From: Lomentospora prolificans
Lineage: Eukaryota; Ascomycota; Sordariomycetes; Microascales; Microascaceae
NCBI GenBank assembly: GCA_029532625.1
Contig: JARFXM010000008.1
Span: 2,294,001 to 2,358,000, forward strand
Reading direction: 5' to 3'
DNA length: 64,000 nt
Every line of letters begins with the position of its first letter. The first letter of the stretch is position 1. A model generated the notes under the pieces. The model had not been told where the DNA came from. It saw only the letters and a program-made list of their open reading frames with translations, and did not search any database. This document shows, piece by piece, positions 11,727 through 26,156 of the stretch. A program made the position numbers and the translations under genes.

Positions 11727-14700
11727 ATCTAGATACTGCTCCTCCGGCTGCTGCAAAGTGCGTGGACTGGGGACAGGGGTGGGAAGGTGCGGGACAAAGG
11801 CATTGTACCCATGAGGCGGACTTGGGAGGTACATTATAAACCCATTTCAGTTTGTTTCGGTGGGGTTGTTATCCCAGTCTATAATGGATTGGTGCTCCCA
11901 TTCGCGGTCCAGCCAAGCCTATAACAGCATCAGTCATATTAGGCAGGGTGCCATGTTGTAGCGTCCAGTACCAGTGTCCACATCGATGCAGCAGCCGGGC
12001 AAGAGGCACGGCAGAGCCTGCCACAAACGTAAAAGAAGAAAAAAATAGCGGGTAATATTGTGCCTGTATACCAAAGGGGAACGGCTGACCATTTTTTTTT
12101 CTTATATACATATTTTGCTTTCTTCCCCCCCGTTCTTGGCCTGAGAATGTTACTAGTTTTGATTACGAGTAAGCTCGCGGCGCTGCCAGCTACTACTGTG
12201 AGTGCTGCTGCACAGGGTAGGCCACAAGTCCGGCCTTGGCAAGCAGTGAAGTCCGCACGTTCCAGTGTGTTATAGTAGTCTCGCCAGCTATCTCTTAGTG
12301 CGAATGCAGTACTAAGAACCCAGTAGAGCAGGGTTATTCCTTCCAGATTTTTGAGCTTCTACCGTGGTAAGACTACAAGTAGTGCTGGATAAACAGGAAG
12401 CAACTGCTCTCTCTCAAAGTGCCATGAGCCTATCATGGGACAGAAAGACCGCCTGTGCACATGCGGACGGCAGCGGGAAGGATCGATGGCGATAAGGCAA
12501 AGTCATTGACGAGCTCAAGCTTCGAATATATTTCTACACGAGATACGGATCGGTAATTTGTGCCAGACACCTCACACGTAACGAATGCTGCATGCGTGAT
12601 GGTTAACATGGTTGTCTGTTTGGGTGCCTCGATACCTACACCTCTAAATTTTTCCAAGACTCAACCACATCGCATTTGTCGGCGACTAATTGGCGCCTAC
12701 CTTCGTTCGTCCCTTAGCCAGCCAGCTGAGCGCCCTTTCAGGCTTGGGGCAAACGGGGCAAGCTCAAGGTCATCGAGACTCGGCGCAACGAGGGTATTCG
12801 CCCTTCAGAGCCGGCTGGGTATTCGACTCCAGAAAAGAATTCGCTGCGGCCTAACGAAGATCCTCGCCTCCAGTCTCATGTCAATCGCGGAATACATGGC
12901 CACCCCCATTGCCAGTCCATCGCATTGTAGAATCGAGATTTGATCGTCTCTTACGGGCTAGGCCCCCCCGCCAGGCAATGCTGGCAATATTGCGATTCGA
13001 TGGTGTGAGGGGCTGTCCATGCGGTTACCAGTTTAGTGTACCAAGAACACAATCACAACCACGGATTGGGCGAAGGAAGCCCAGAGGACACAAACTCCGC
13101 TGTGGTGAGTTAATCAAACTGATCACAAGTGAGGAGGGCAACTGAAGAGCGAGGGCACGCCAAGTACTCTTTGGTCCTAGGCCTTCCTTCTGCTGTACGG
13201 ATTCCATCTGACACTGCCATCCTTTCCTTACTAGAATTTTGTGTGTGCTTCTGGCTTAGCCTGCTTTTTGGCTTCTCAGCGAAAAGACAGGGACACGCAA
13301 AAATATCGGTAGTAAACCGACCCTGGGGTCTACCTCTAGTTCCGTTGACGCTGGCTCAATGTCACTCCAATAGAAGCGGCCAGGCCCTCAGCTTAGGCGA
13401 GGCGATAGTCTTATGAGCCTGTGGATATAACTAAGTTGGTGTTCGGTCGACGCCGCTTCATCCTTGGTGTTCTTCTGAATTTTTCTTTTCTGACTTTGGT
13501 GTCGCCACATTCAATGCAGGCGGCGTACAACCAACAGCGGCTACGGTGGAAGGGGTAAAAGAATTGCAGTCTTCAATGGACCGCCTTGGTAGTGGCGTTT
13601 TTATTTTAGCTTCACCTCAACTCTAGTTTATGGTACGATGGCTTAATGGTGAGGCCGAGCCGAATCGTTACCATTTTCTTGTCGCTCAGAAACATTTGAT
13701 TCGGGCGTCTCTGGGCGACCGATTGTTGTGTCTCTGCCGATTCGTTTCGAAGGCTCAAGCAGATCAATCCTCTTACATGTCGATCTGGAACATTAACACC
13801 AGGGCATTGTTAAAATCGTTTGTTCCTGGCTCAAGTGAGAGAGCCATGAAAATCTAGAAACGGGCAAAAAGACCCGAGATGGTGTCCCGTGCTATTCGTC
13901 GATGAGCGGCTGTTTCTTGCTCGCATAAAAACGACATACTGCACCATGCGGTTGTGATCCTCCTTCTATGAGGCGATCAAATTTGGGTAAAATGGCAATC
14001 GCCAAGCAGTGGGAGGGATTGATGGATGATGAGCAACAAGCAAACCAGCAAAGCATGAATGGAGGAAGTTTAATCCCCGACACTCAATAGTTCCGCCCCC
14101 AAGTTCTGCCCTGACCCGGAGTTCGTTTACAGGAAACCTCCCCGACGCAAAAGGGCCGTGAACGTCGAATAGCTCTGATGAACCGTCTGTTACTCTCGCT
14201 CTCCACATCCTTGAATTCTTCCACGTATTCCCAGACAGCAGAGCCACACTATGGGTGTGCCACACAAAACACCAAGCTATTTTCTGACGGCAATAATATT
14301 ACCAGCTCCCAGAGTCCTGGGTTTGTACCGGTTCGGTCTCTTTGCCTGAAAATTGACCCCGCGCTCATTGAGAGACGCCGGCCTAACTCAATCGCCTCCT
14401 CTTTTTAGTGTGGTGCTTATTCTCTAGCCGAGATGAATGCGACTTGTCCGGCCCTCGGATTTCGGAACCCAGGGGATTTCTTCGGGCGAGAAAGGGAAGT
14501 AGGAAAGGAGTTCGATGAGGATAACAGAGCAAGCTCCTGTGAGAACGCAATTCCTTACCACTCAGTTTGGATGTACACACCCTTGTCTGTCGCAGTGTAT
14601 GCGCTGCCCCTCGTCGAGATTCATTCATCCCGTCCCCCTCCCCAGGGGTTTTGATGAATTTAGCTGTAACCCGGCAGGATGTTTGTCTAAGCGGGGAAAA

Positions 14701-17700
14701 TCTTGTGAGCCTCTGCAAAGCGAAGCACGAGGTCGACGGATTCTGGGGTTCAGCACATGAGCGAAACGAGGGCGGGGTGAGCTGCATATCAAATGTGTCC
14801 ACTCATTTCGTGTCCTGACCTGCTTTTCGGTTGCGATTCATGGATGGCTAATCCCTGTGGACCTTATGTCATCTGCCACTCGGACGATATTCGCAAATGA
14901 CATTTTGAATCCCCTTCCGCCATGTATCAATCGTGAGGAACGGAGTATGGCGGATGGAAGGGCGTAGCCTCGCAGAGTTCTCCGAGACCAGTTGATCTCG
15001 GATCTACAAGTAATTGAAGTTATAGGGCTTACTGCCAGTCTGGAAGAAGCCGATTAAGCGTCTTGTCTCCAGGGGCGCATTACGCCTCGACATCGATCTT
15101 TTGCCTCTTTTGGTGGCCTTGGCGACCAGCAGGAGCTCCTGGGATATGTCAAGCATGCAGATGCAAGGCCGCGCTATCCGAATGATGCTTAATCCGATGC
15201 GCTGCGGGGAATACTCGAGAGAGGAGTCTGAAATTTTGCTCTGTGACGATAGATGCCGAGCCAGATCTATTCCATATCTAGGCGTGATCGGGTCCCACAA
15301 GAAAAATGACGAGTCTTCAGGCCAGCCCTTTTTGTTTTAGCTCGGGTACGAAACCAAAATCCCCCAGGGATGAATGACTGTATGGAGTAGGGAGGGCGCC
15401 ATCGCTTGCTGCAGAGCTTACCCATGCCGGGGACGGCCAAGGCTCACGAGGCTCAGTCAGTACCTCATTTCATCATTATAGGCGACGGGTGTGCAAGCAG
15501 GGGAGAGATTTGCTCTCCAGGAAAGGCATCCATATTCATGATGGATTACACTTTTGCAAGTAGTCCTGACGGGCCAGTTCAGACTTGTCACTTTTACCCC
15601 GCCTAAAACAAGGGAACCAGGGCCCGGCAGGGAAGACCATGCTTGGAAGGATTGACCAGAATACACTGATGCTCCGTAGTTTCGTGAGCACCGCGGACTG
15701 CTTACCTTCTTCTCGTCCCGTTTCTCTTTTTTCGTCCTTCTCGTCCGTGAACCACGGGTTTTGCTCGCTCAGAACATGGGTCCTTGGACCGGTTTGATTA
15801 CAGTGTGGGTGATTATCTCCACAGGCACGAACCGCTTTTGATCTAGTGCGACAGAACCATTGAGCTTGTGAGCGCTCTCCTACTACGATGTAAGTCTTTC
15901 TTTTTTTTGGGCCTCAGGGTGGAGGGGCAGGTGCCCTAAAAACGTTAAAGAGGTAACAGCCAGCTGGCAGAAGGCCAAAATGAGGGCGTCCTTCGAAAGA
16001 GACCAAAAAAGGTCCTTGATCCTATTGCAGCATTGTGCTTCCAGGCAACGGAGAGTTTCGAAACCGATGCAAAAGAAGAGTGCAGCTCCCACACGGCAAT
16101 GAGCCGAAGAGGAGGGTTACGCCCACGGCTCGAGAGGGAAGAGAATTTCCCTTCTCTCTCACTTGCAGCAAGTTTCAAGAGTAAAAAGGGGAGAAAGAGA
16201 AGGCAAAGAAAAAAGAGAAGCCATTGACTGCCGTGGCGCAATGTGCCGAAATGGAACAATAGATTTTCCCACACCCTTCAGAGAAGCTTAAATTCGGGTC
16301 GAACTAACGAAGCCCCTCATTCTTTTTTCATGCTGCCATCTCCGGTGCTGCCTCTCGATCCATGGGGTCCAAACGCGGCTCGATTTTTTTTTTTTTTTTT
16401 AGCCCCTCGACCTTTTGTAGGTATTATTCCGAGGGTGGAAAGGGAGGGACAGAGGAAGAAGAAGAGACGGAACGGGCGCACGGGAAATGACCTTCCCGCT
16501 GTCCTTGCTTTCCCTTTCCCCGCATTCTTTCCAAGCCAGCCGGGTCCTGATCTTTGCCTTTTCGGCTGCTCCCCGCTCATTTGAGCGGTCTTGTGTAAGT
16601 CGGAGAATGAGAGAGAGCACCATTGGTGGCCATCCAAAGCTTCAACAGCTGGCCATTGAGGAGCGGAATGGGAAGAGCAACCCTCCCCGCGCCAGCCTGG
16701 CCGTATGCAGACCACCCAGGCCCTCTTCATTCCACTCTGTGATTTGCGATGCTACTCCAGCGGAGGAAGAGCCGCACCTGACTCGTGCGGGAAACCTCCC
16801 AGAGGCTCTGTCGAAGATTTGTAATTTGCCAACCAAAAGCCCGAACGGTGACGATGAGTTTACCAGCCCCAAGCAGGCGGAGAGTAGAAAAAGAAAAACA
16901 AGTTTGACGGCTGGCTGCCTGCCTGCCTCCCATTGAGCGCTCTGTGGCTGGTGCTGAGCCCGCCAAGGCCTATTACCAGACTTTTCTTTTCTCGGGTTCC
17001 GTCTAGATCTCTTGACCTGTCATCGCCTGTGCGTCTCCCTTTTCTCCAGGAAAAAGCACCGACACGGTCGACCAAATTTTTGGGAATGGCTTTTTTTTTT
17101 TTTTTTTTTTTTTGCCCTTCCCTCTTCTCGTTTCTAAATACGGATCATCCTACTAGCGAAAGAAGGGTGTGTGTGCGGGCGGCTGGGTGGGTGGCTTGCT
17201 TCCCTCCTTCCAACCGCCCGTGTTTCTTCCCTCTCTCTCTCTTGGACGGGCCAAAACCATGAGACGTATGCGTAGGGTTGTAGTGGATGGTGTGAGCCAT
17301 GGATTTTTCAGACCCAAGAAACCTCGCTGTGTAGATGGCAGAGAGCGAAAATCTGGGGCAACACATGATCACGCTTGGTTGCTGCTGCACCCTTTCCCCC
17401 GCCCCTTCCGTTCCCTTGTCCTTTGGGGAGGGAAGGGAGTCTAGATTACCAAGTGTGTACCTTCGTAGAATTGTTGGTGAAAACCAGAGAACAGAGACGC
17501 CAGCATGTCGTTGTGTTGAATGCAATAGTCTTCCCCTGTTATACCCCCAATTCCGCGTGCGCCCACACCCACTTACCCCCCAAACCTTTTGGACGCTTTC
17601 TTTTTGTGCGTTTCCCTTCCTCGATCGGAAGGGAGGATGGTAAGCTGCGATGGCCTCTCGCCGGGGCGACTGATAAGATTTTTGGACACGAGAAGAACTG

Positions 17701-20700
17701 GGAGATAATAGCAACATCGACGAGGTTACAATCAAGAGGGGGCAAATGCACAAACAGGTTTATCATGACGCAGGTGCAAGCTCCGGGCTAGGCACGTTGC
17801 TGGCTTCCCCCGTTGGTCTGACAGGGACGAACGCTTCTCCTGCACGGCCGCCGCCACGACGGGAACGAATTGATCATTTTCTTTCTTCTCGACTCGTCCT
17901 CTTCAGTCGTGTTCTAAGAGTGCAGGGGAATAGCTTGAAGGGGTTGGTAGTGCAGCGCAGGACCAGGAGAGGAATCACGACTGGCCAGAATCGGAAAGTA
18001 AGAAGTAAGTGCTAAGCAAAAAGAGGGAGATGGAAGAGATGGGAGACTGGGCAGAAAAGCACAAGCGGGACGGCTCGCGCATAGGTGCCGCTCACCGCGG
18101 GCGCTCGAGGAATGGCCGCTTTTGTCGTTCTACACTTACACGCTCTCGATTTTGACTTTTGGAGCGAGCATGCTTCGCCAGGCAGCGGAAATTATTTGCA
18201 GTTCGCCATGCGCGCCCCATCAATGCTCACCCCCCAGCTTCCTCACTAACACACGAACGGATAGTACGCCTGGCCTCATCGCTGAGGCGAGGAATTACCA
18301 CCTTCAGTTTACAGGTTTAGCCACCAGACACGGCACAGGATGGCAAGGGCCCTGGCCCAAAAAATTTCTCCCTCCTTGGCCCCTCTTCACCGCATCATGA
18401 GTGAGGGGTTGGAGTCGTTCGAGATCAGAGGGTAAACGTGAGCAATGGAGAAGAGAAGAAAAAAAAAAAAAAGGCCTTTGGCGGACCCTTGTTCCTCGAG
18501 GAGCGGGAGGGAGCTGCCCGGGCCAAGATTTGGGGCTAGAGATGATCGGAAACTCTGCGGGAGCGGGTGGAGGAGGGGCCGCGAATACAAACCTAACGTT
18601 TCTTTTCCACCCTTCTCCTTGGGAGAGAGAGAGCGCGAACTGCGGGCGCGGCACAGAATGGCGACCCTGTGATAGCCTCGAGACCAAAAAGACAAGACAA
18701 TTAGGGAAGATCACGAACGGCACCTGCCATAACCGGCCCAATGTTAATCTTCAGTGTCCCTCCCAAATTTCAGATCGAGCTCAGCGCCGGCACTCGGAGG
18801 GTTCGCCAGTTCACTTCGGGGCAGCTAGCTTGCCGTCTTTTGCCCACCGCCTCTTTCTTGCAGTAGCCTCACCCTCCCGGTGTGCGTAGCACTTGGAGAT
18901 GCGACGACATGCAAGTGGGCGAGCAGTGTGTGAGAACACACAGAGCATTTGCGTCCAAGATGAGGTGCTGCTCATGAGTAGCAGGCGGGGTTGGCAAGTC
19001 AAGAGGCAAGAGTGCGAGAAGCTTCGCCGCGTTCTTCAGGGCATCGAGTGTGGGGATTGCCATGGATCCCTCGCTCGAGGCGCAAGTAAAAAAAAAAATA
19101 ATAATAAGATGCTCGAGCGTTGCTGCACACACGGCACGCAGGTGTAACCAGCCCCTCAAATCCTTCCCAATTGATCATTTTCAATCGAAAATTTCAGTCG
19201 AAATATCCATGCTCCCGACACAATAGGAAAGAAAAAGAAGAGCTGCTGAGGTTCAGCTCCGATTACAGAGAGTTGGTGGCTTTCGGTGGCTGCAATTGAT
19301 GCTGGGAAGGCCAAGCTACAGAATCAGCGCTAGTGTGGTGGAGTGCATTCTGTTCCGCCAGGTCGTTTGCCGTGAAATTGGCCTGGCATCATTGATGCGT
19401 CCGGGACAGGACCAGGACTAGGGTGGTTTGCGGTGTTGCCTGCCTTCAATGGCCAGCCATGGTATGCTCCATCCTTCTCCTTCATCTGCCGCTGTATCCA
19501 TTTCGCCCGCGCGGATAGGGATGGTGCTTTCCTTACGCAGACGGGATTGCGCAGTTTCGCTCGGAGTGTTTTGGAAGCTGTCAGTTGGCAACCCATAACT
19601 TAACTCATCCTCCGATTTTAGTGTCATTCTTGTCTGTAGTTTAACCCCCAGCGGTCTTTTTATCCCTGCGCCGATTGGTTCGGTGAACGAGCCAGGTTCT
19701 CTGCACATCGCAGTGGAGGCGAGGTGAAGCGGGAAGAATCAATCAATGATAAAGAGGGGATCGACAAGATTGTCGGCAGCTATGAGGATTACGATGATGA
19801 GGGCCTTTTTTCGGTGCTGGAGGGATATGATTCTGCGAGACGGTCCCGTTGGCCTCACTTCGATCGGCCTTCTCTGGTCCCCATGGCCATCTCTCAAAAG
19901 GGCCCTCTCCACCCTCGCGTTGCCTGTGCACCTGCACACCTTCGCTGTACGGTAAATTACCTCCCATCAGCAAGATTCTTGGTCATTTGTTGCGTAAATT
20001 CACCGACCAGTCTGCGGGGGTGGTTCTGCTCTTCCCTGTGCTTCTCTTCCCATCTCTGGCAATGTCTCGAGCAGATCACTCCAATCACACACACATACTT
20101 CATGCACACACGAGTCTCTCTCTCATTATCAAACCTGAGGCCTTGCAAAAACCTCCCCCAAAAAAAATCTATACTGCTCGGAGCGTCCATGCTACTACAA
20201 TTCATGGTGCCTGGCCGCAGGTGTTGATAGGCCGGATTGGACACCTTTTCACAGGTACTCGAAACCAAAGACGAACCCACAGACCTTGGGGTGCAGCCTC
20301 TTGCCAATCATCACCAGCCTCCAATAGAAGCTCGAAGTTCGCTCGTTGTCGGTTTGGACTGGCGTCGCTGTTGACAGGCATTTTCAACGCATGTTCGACA
20401 AGATCATGATAGTTTCGTAGCAAGGAAGCACGGCAAAGCAGGCATTGGTTCGCCATGCACCACACACTAGCGTGGTCAGCGTCGTCCAGTCGCTTTATCG
20501 ATAATTACAGACAGAGCTGGCCCGAGTAAAAAATGAGAGAGACCGCACGAGAAGAGTCGTTTCTGCTACCTTTTTCATACTGTTCCAGGCGCTTCACTGC
20601 ATATCCTGGCCTCTGTTCGAAGCGCTCTTTTGTCGGAACAATTCAAATGGGGGTAAAACACGCTAGCCTTACGAAGTACATCGGAAGAATTCAAGACCAA

Positions 20701-22672
20701 GAAAATGGATGGGAGCGGAACAATATTCCAGTACCCATGCTGAACGTTCCCCGCATGGGAGAGAGCCTTCAGCGAAGCAAGGATAGGAAAGGCCTAGCCA
20801 GAACTTGCAGCCGGCGAGCCCGTCTATACTTTGTACACAAATGTCTCCCGCCACGCCGCCTCACCGCAAGCGGAGGACACGAGAAGGGGAAAAAAATAAA
20901 AATAAAAATAAAAAATAAAAAATAAAAAATGAGAGAGAGAGAGGGAGAGAGAAAAACAGAAAAATTAGAAAAGAAGGCATGCAAGCTGTAAGTTTGGTCG
21001 GGAACCAGACGGCTCTTGTCGCGACAGCTATTGCAGTTGCAAGGGGAAGAGCGAATAAGTTTGGACGACTAAAAAAAGAGGATACGACAGGTCATTCCAA
21101 GCTTAATCCGATGCACCCATTGCATGATGGTTACTTTTCTGGGGCAAAATGAGATTTGATTCTCTCCGAGTCGGGCTCTCTCTTCTGTACCTCTTTCTGT
21201 CTACTCAGTATGTATGATGGCGTCTGGTGGGAATGGTGGAGCTTTACGACCCAACAGTCTCTCTCCCCTTGACTCTCGCCTGATTGCCGCATATTTTGGT
21301 TCATCTCAGAAGCCTGTTGGTTGTCATATACAATTAGGAACCAGTTCGCAGGCTAGTACCAGGCTTTGTCGCTGAGTGTGGCGCTTGCCCGAGTTCCTCA
21401 AGCCTCAATAATTTTTTTTCACCGCGACTCCAGGCCGATGGTCCTCAAGAGAGGGATAGGAAAAGAGAAGAAAGGAACTGAAGAGGAAAAAAAAATATAA
21501 ATCATCTTCTATTCCGCTGGGGTAGTGCGAACTTACTGTGATCGACCTGGGACGCCTCGTGTTTTCCTTTTTCTGGACTGAGAAGCGCACCATAATCGAC
21601 AGCACTTGTGCGCGCCTGAAAGAGGCACGGCTGTTGATTTCTCACCGCTTTGAGCGGCGCAAGAGGACAGCTAAATCCTAGCTGCTTCCAGCAAATCGAT
21701 GAACAAAGAGAAAGGAGACTTGGGGTACGAGTTGATGGCGACTTGCAGCATGTGGCCAACGATGTCCTGGAACCCTGGCCAAATCCGTTCAGAAGAGACA
21801 GATTCCTAGTCGCGACTATACCCAGTTCGGCAGAGACGAGGTCTGTCAGGACGGGACAGAATACGACGCTATGAGGGAAGGGGACCCATGCCCTTGACCC
21901 CGGTCCCTTGTTACTTGTAAGCCCGGCATTGTATATTGCGTATCGTAGTGTTCTTTCGCTCTCCCTTGTCCCTATCATACAGTAGTGTACCGTACCTGGC
22001 CTTGGTCTCGTATACGTCCCATCGCAGCATCTATTTTTTTTTTCCTTTCTCCGTATTGTGTATTTTTCGGGCGCGAAGATGAACAAAGTCGAATCTAGAC
22101 CTCGGAAATGTTGAGAGGCGGATGAGCAGAAATTACGACATGCAAAGAGACCCGGATTTCGTGAAGATATCCTGATGTCTCTCTCTTTGTGTGTGTTAGT
22201 CGACCGAAGGCGTGGGGGTTTTGTATGATCACATAATGCTCTGTCATGAGCAGTAAATGCTTGAGATTAATGAATGAGGATCTGCCCATGATCCTTTTCT
22301 GCGGCGGATTGCGATATTACCAGACCTCACTTACAGCTTCCTTGCCGTCCTCACATGAGAGGGAATGTGTGTGGCCCTCTCTCTGTGCTCATCTACCAAC
22401 TTCTGTACTTCGTTCGTAGGTGTATATTGGATGTGGCACCGGGTTTTCTTTGGGCCGCGTCTCTTGTGCTGTGCTTGCCCGGATCAACTCAAAGGCCTGG
22501 CTCTCTGTCTTCCCACATGGCAACTGCATGGTTAATCACCTCGCAATATTATGCCGCTCCTTCTTAACCCTCGCCTTGAGAGGAAGCAGGCGTATCCTGG
22601 AACCTTGACCGTTGAAAATCATATCACTCTGTGATATATGCCCCTGGCCCGTGCCCGCTGGATCAGATCGTC
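11727..22672. other. gene-poor interval, part 1
   Basis: Nearly 11 kb without a supportable gene. It holds T-runs at 16384-16400 (17 nt) and 17091-17113 (23 nt), an A/T-plus-GA compound microsatellite at 20890-20952, and TACCTTCGTAG-type motifs at 17458-17468 and 20670-20678. Possible non-coding introns can be drawn on the + strand (GTATGT near 21210 to CAG near 21308; GTGAGT near 13104 to TAG near 13235), but no open frames flank them. ORFs up to about 200 codons have TTG/GTG starts or Cys/Ser-rich translations. Confidence 0.5.
20890..20952. repeat. compound microsatellite, A-rich then (GA)n
   Basis: Units of four to six A followed by one T repeat across about 20890-20930 and run straight into a GA tract at 20931-20952. 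It is a simple-sequence repeat with no flanking terminal repeats to suggest a transposon tail. Confidence 0.85.
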
Positions 22673-22820
22673 CTATGAGACTTTTATATTGGTAACGAAG
22701 AGGTTGTTGTGGTTGGCGGTCATGGTAATTGGGATTCCAGTACTCTCGTTACACTTCCGCAGGAGATGGCGGCGGTAAATCTGCTCGAGAGGTCCCCAGT
22801 TCATGAGAGCAATCCCGAAC
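22673..22820 (-). CDS. possible coding exon of unknown gene
   Basis: On the minus strand a TTCTGTTAG acceptor at 22821 opens into about 48 codons with frequent C-ending codons (GCC, CTC, CGC, AAC, ACC), ending in TAG at 22673. An internal ATG at 22804 would give 43 residues starting MNWGPLEQIY. The codon pattern resembles the secure genes more than its surroundings. No matching upstream exon in the right phase was found and I recognise no family, so it may be a gene relic or chance. Confidence 0.2.
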
Positions 22821-25800
22821 CTAACAGAAGAGAGATGGGTAAACCAAATTTGCAATGGGGAATTTCCGGCCAACTCTCACTTTCAGCGGGCTCGAAATCT
22901 TTTGGTTCGTCGGACGCCACATGGTCAGCATCAAATAGGAGTGTGCGACGAGGGAAGCGATTCTCCCCAGCCAGGTGCGTGGCTGCAATCGTTGAGCTTG
23001 CAGGGTTACAGTCCGGGGCCAGGACCTGTCCGGTATTCTCCCCGCAGCCAATCAGAATTGAATATACTAACCCCACACTATAAGCAATGCTACTCTGGGC
23101 CTGGTTGCGACCTGCCACTGGTGACCTCGAGTTCCTTCCGAGCTCGCTGCCCAATAATAGCCCATGGAGCGCCTTGCTGGCTGTACTTCTCGCTCGTACC
23201 TCTCGTGCAGGTCTTCACTGGTGATTGAAAGTTTGGTTCTTCTCATCTTAATACCCCAAAGCCTTGATCTTTGTTTCTTCCTCTTTTCCCCACTACTGGA
23301 AGGGGAGGTGTGCTGCGCTCCAGATGGATATTCGTAGCACTCCCCGACTTGAGATTTTGGTAAGGAAGCGGGGTGGAGGGACCACTCAGTGTCGCTAGCT
23401 CTTTCCTCGGCCTGCCTGGCTACTAATACCCACTGGGTCACAAGGAGCCCTGCCCAATTCATCCTTCCAGCACAAATGCTGCGGCTTATCACTCGACAGG
23501 TTCGCCCAGCCGCCTCTGTACGGGTAGTGTGAGAGGGTAGTTGTCGAACTAAAATTTCAAGTACAAGTACACTTCCCTCTCTGACTTATCCATGCCGGCG
23601 AGTATTCCGCCCATTTGAGACCTCACCATGCCCTCCCCTGTGCTCCCTGGAGGCCTTATCGGTCGTCCATTTGACGGTACCAAACTTTGCGCTTATGAAA
23701 TGCGCCTCGATCTGGACTTCTCACAGCTGATGAAACTCTGGTCTGAAGCGAACTAGCACTTGACTTGCAGCTTGCAGGAAGGGGTTTCCTTAATAGTCAT
23801 TGGCTCGACCGCAGCACAAGATGCAGCAATTTTGATGCATATCCTTCCTTTTCTTTTGGTCCGGTGATCCATTTTCTTCTTGACTCTGCGCTACATCTCC
23901 ACAACAGTCTCTCTGAAGCTGGGATCAAGCGGGTCCTAGACCGTTATCTTTGACATGCTTATCGATTAGGGTGGATGTGCGTAGAGATGTACAAGTTTGT
24001 CTTGGTCGAGTAGAAAATCCGAAAAGGAAAGGGGGAAGGACATTATTTTCCATTGCTTTTTGCTTTCGTACCTCTTCATGCCGTGCCGGATGGCGTCCGT
24101 CTGTAGCGTGGTTTTGCCTGCAGAGCACTGATGAATTTACTCCCGTCCTCGACATTTTTGACAGCTCGGCCGCCGATGCCTTTTCTCCACTACAAGCGCT
24201 ACCCAGAATGGCCTCCGTTGCATGTCTTGATGCTATCAAGCGCCAACACTCGTTCTGTCATTGACAATGCCCTGTTTCGCCTCGACGCAAACTGACATCG
24301 GCTCCGTCATCTTAATCTCAACAACTTCCCCGCCTCTTTCTTTCCATTCCCGCCCCCGGCCTTTCAAGGCGCGCACAGTCGTGGAGGCCATGTACGAGTA
24401 TTTGGCCAAACGACAAGCCAGGGTCAGAATACATGGCGCCTAGCCTAGGATCACCCTCGCACGACCGCTTCATGCAGGACAAGCACAGAGGCTCCCTTCG
24501 ATTTCGGCCTTGTCGATAGCCAGCTGCTAATAACTGACCCAACCCCTGTCCATCACAGGTATGGTTCATCGTGGGTTACATTTTCCCCTCTCATCTAGTA
24601 TGGTTCGCCATGAGAAGTGGTTGCAGGGCGTTCGGACTCTCAAAGATATCTTGTTCTATTCCTTGCGAAGTTCTATTGTGTGTGGTCACATTCAATATCT
24701 TAGTTGCGGGGTTCTCACAGTAGCCTATCTTGCATCCTTATCCGACACACGAACCTGTAAACCAAGCATGTTTCTTCTACCCAACCCTTGGGGATCTTAT
24801 GGGACCAGACTAATGCACGCCTGACGAAAAGGGCCCAGGAAATGGCCAGTGTGCAGTCGCATAGAGTCTATGGATAGCTCTAACACTCCATTCTCCTTAG
24901 TCTGTTCTACTAGAGGTGGAGGCGCACTCAAGTTTCTCACCATGCCCGCCCAGCCTCGTGGGTCCAATCAAGTGTCTTAATGGATATGCCCAGCGACCCG
25001 GAGGTTCCAGCAGCCGGCCACAATCTGGTGGGGCATTCCATCTATTGATATCCTTTGCTTTTGCGGCAAGTCAATTTCTGTTGTTTTGGATATCTCCCCA
25101 CATGCGCTGCGTTTAAACCTGCATAGCCTTGGATTGTGTCGCTTTGTTCTCGCCTACATGGCAGGGGCCTAATTACTCTCAGAAGAGTACATCGACGATG
25201 AGCATGGCAGTGTACTCGTGTGTAACTAATTTTCTTTTGACGCTTTCGCGAGGGCGTCCATCCTCAATCCGACCCATCACTTCCTAAACAAGATACACGA
25301 TTTCGCGCTAGAACACTTCTTTTCAATGCTTGACAGGGTTTCCATTCCCCTTTTTGGCGTTCGACATTTTTTCTCCTTCCTCGCTTCGACAGAGCCCACT
25401 TTGAAGAAGACTAGGGATGATCTGGAATATTCTTCATGTCTTATCCCTGTTGCTTCGAGGGTTCAGCTACATTCAATTGGGTTATTTGAGTTTTCATTCC
25501 TTGTCGCCTTGTCTTCTCTGACGTCTGCATGGACATCGACAGCCACAGGGGAGAGTACTGATGATCTAAGGTTGCGCTCACCCTCCAGCCCCTCATTTTG
25601 AGATGGTTGGGGCTTGTCATTACATGGCCAGCCATGCACCGACCTACCCAGACTTTTATGGAAGTGTGGGTGTGGGGAATGCCCATTCGTATGCCTGCCG
25701 TGTGTGGCAACAAAGTATTATGTAAGGGTTACTGGATTGCGCTGCCAGAGCATCCACCAAGCAGAAACAACCAGCCAGCACAGCATGGCAGGTAAGGTAC

Positions 25801-26156
25801 ACAGCACAAGCACGACAGTCCGATGTTAGGCGTGCGCTTGTGCAGGATGTACTCCAGACTGCAGGTCGGAACCAGACTCAGTTGACAGCAAGAACACTGT
25901 CAGGAGACCCGAAATTTATTTTGAGAGAAAGGAAAGATCGGGTTATCCAGCATCTGAACCAGCCAGGTCAAGTGTTTGGGAGAACTATCCTCAATGCCGA
26001 TTTGGGTCCGTATATTGAAAACAGGCGTGGGATATATTAGAGGAAGGGGTGATGGAAAGTTTTATCGATAGCCTGGCGGATAGTTTATCGCCTCGTGCTA
26101 CACTAGGTGACGTATCTCTCGCGCAAGCTAACCACCAAGAAGAACGGAAAGATGCC
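22821..26156. other. gene-poor interval, part 2
   Basis: Overlapping ORFs of 60-141 codons on both strands, none with domain-level similarity. A 42-codon ORF at 23628-23756 has a good CACCATG context but is too short to defend. No simple repeats of note. Confidence 0.45.

Noticed and set aside
15004..15327. Protein-like minus-strand frame of about 107 codons
   Set aside because: No ATG at its start, no codon bias and no recognised family; frames of this length are expected dozens of times by chance in 48 kb read in six frames.
18112..18249. 45-codon + strand ORF starting MAAFVVLHLH
   Set aside because: Same reason: short, single, no splice partner, no recognised family.
23628..23756. 42-codon + strand ORF with a CTCACCATG start context
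   Set aside because: Too short to separate from chance and no downstream exon could be joined in phase.
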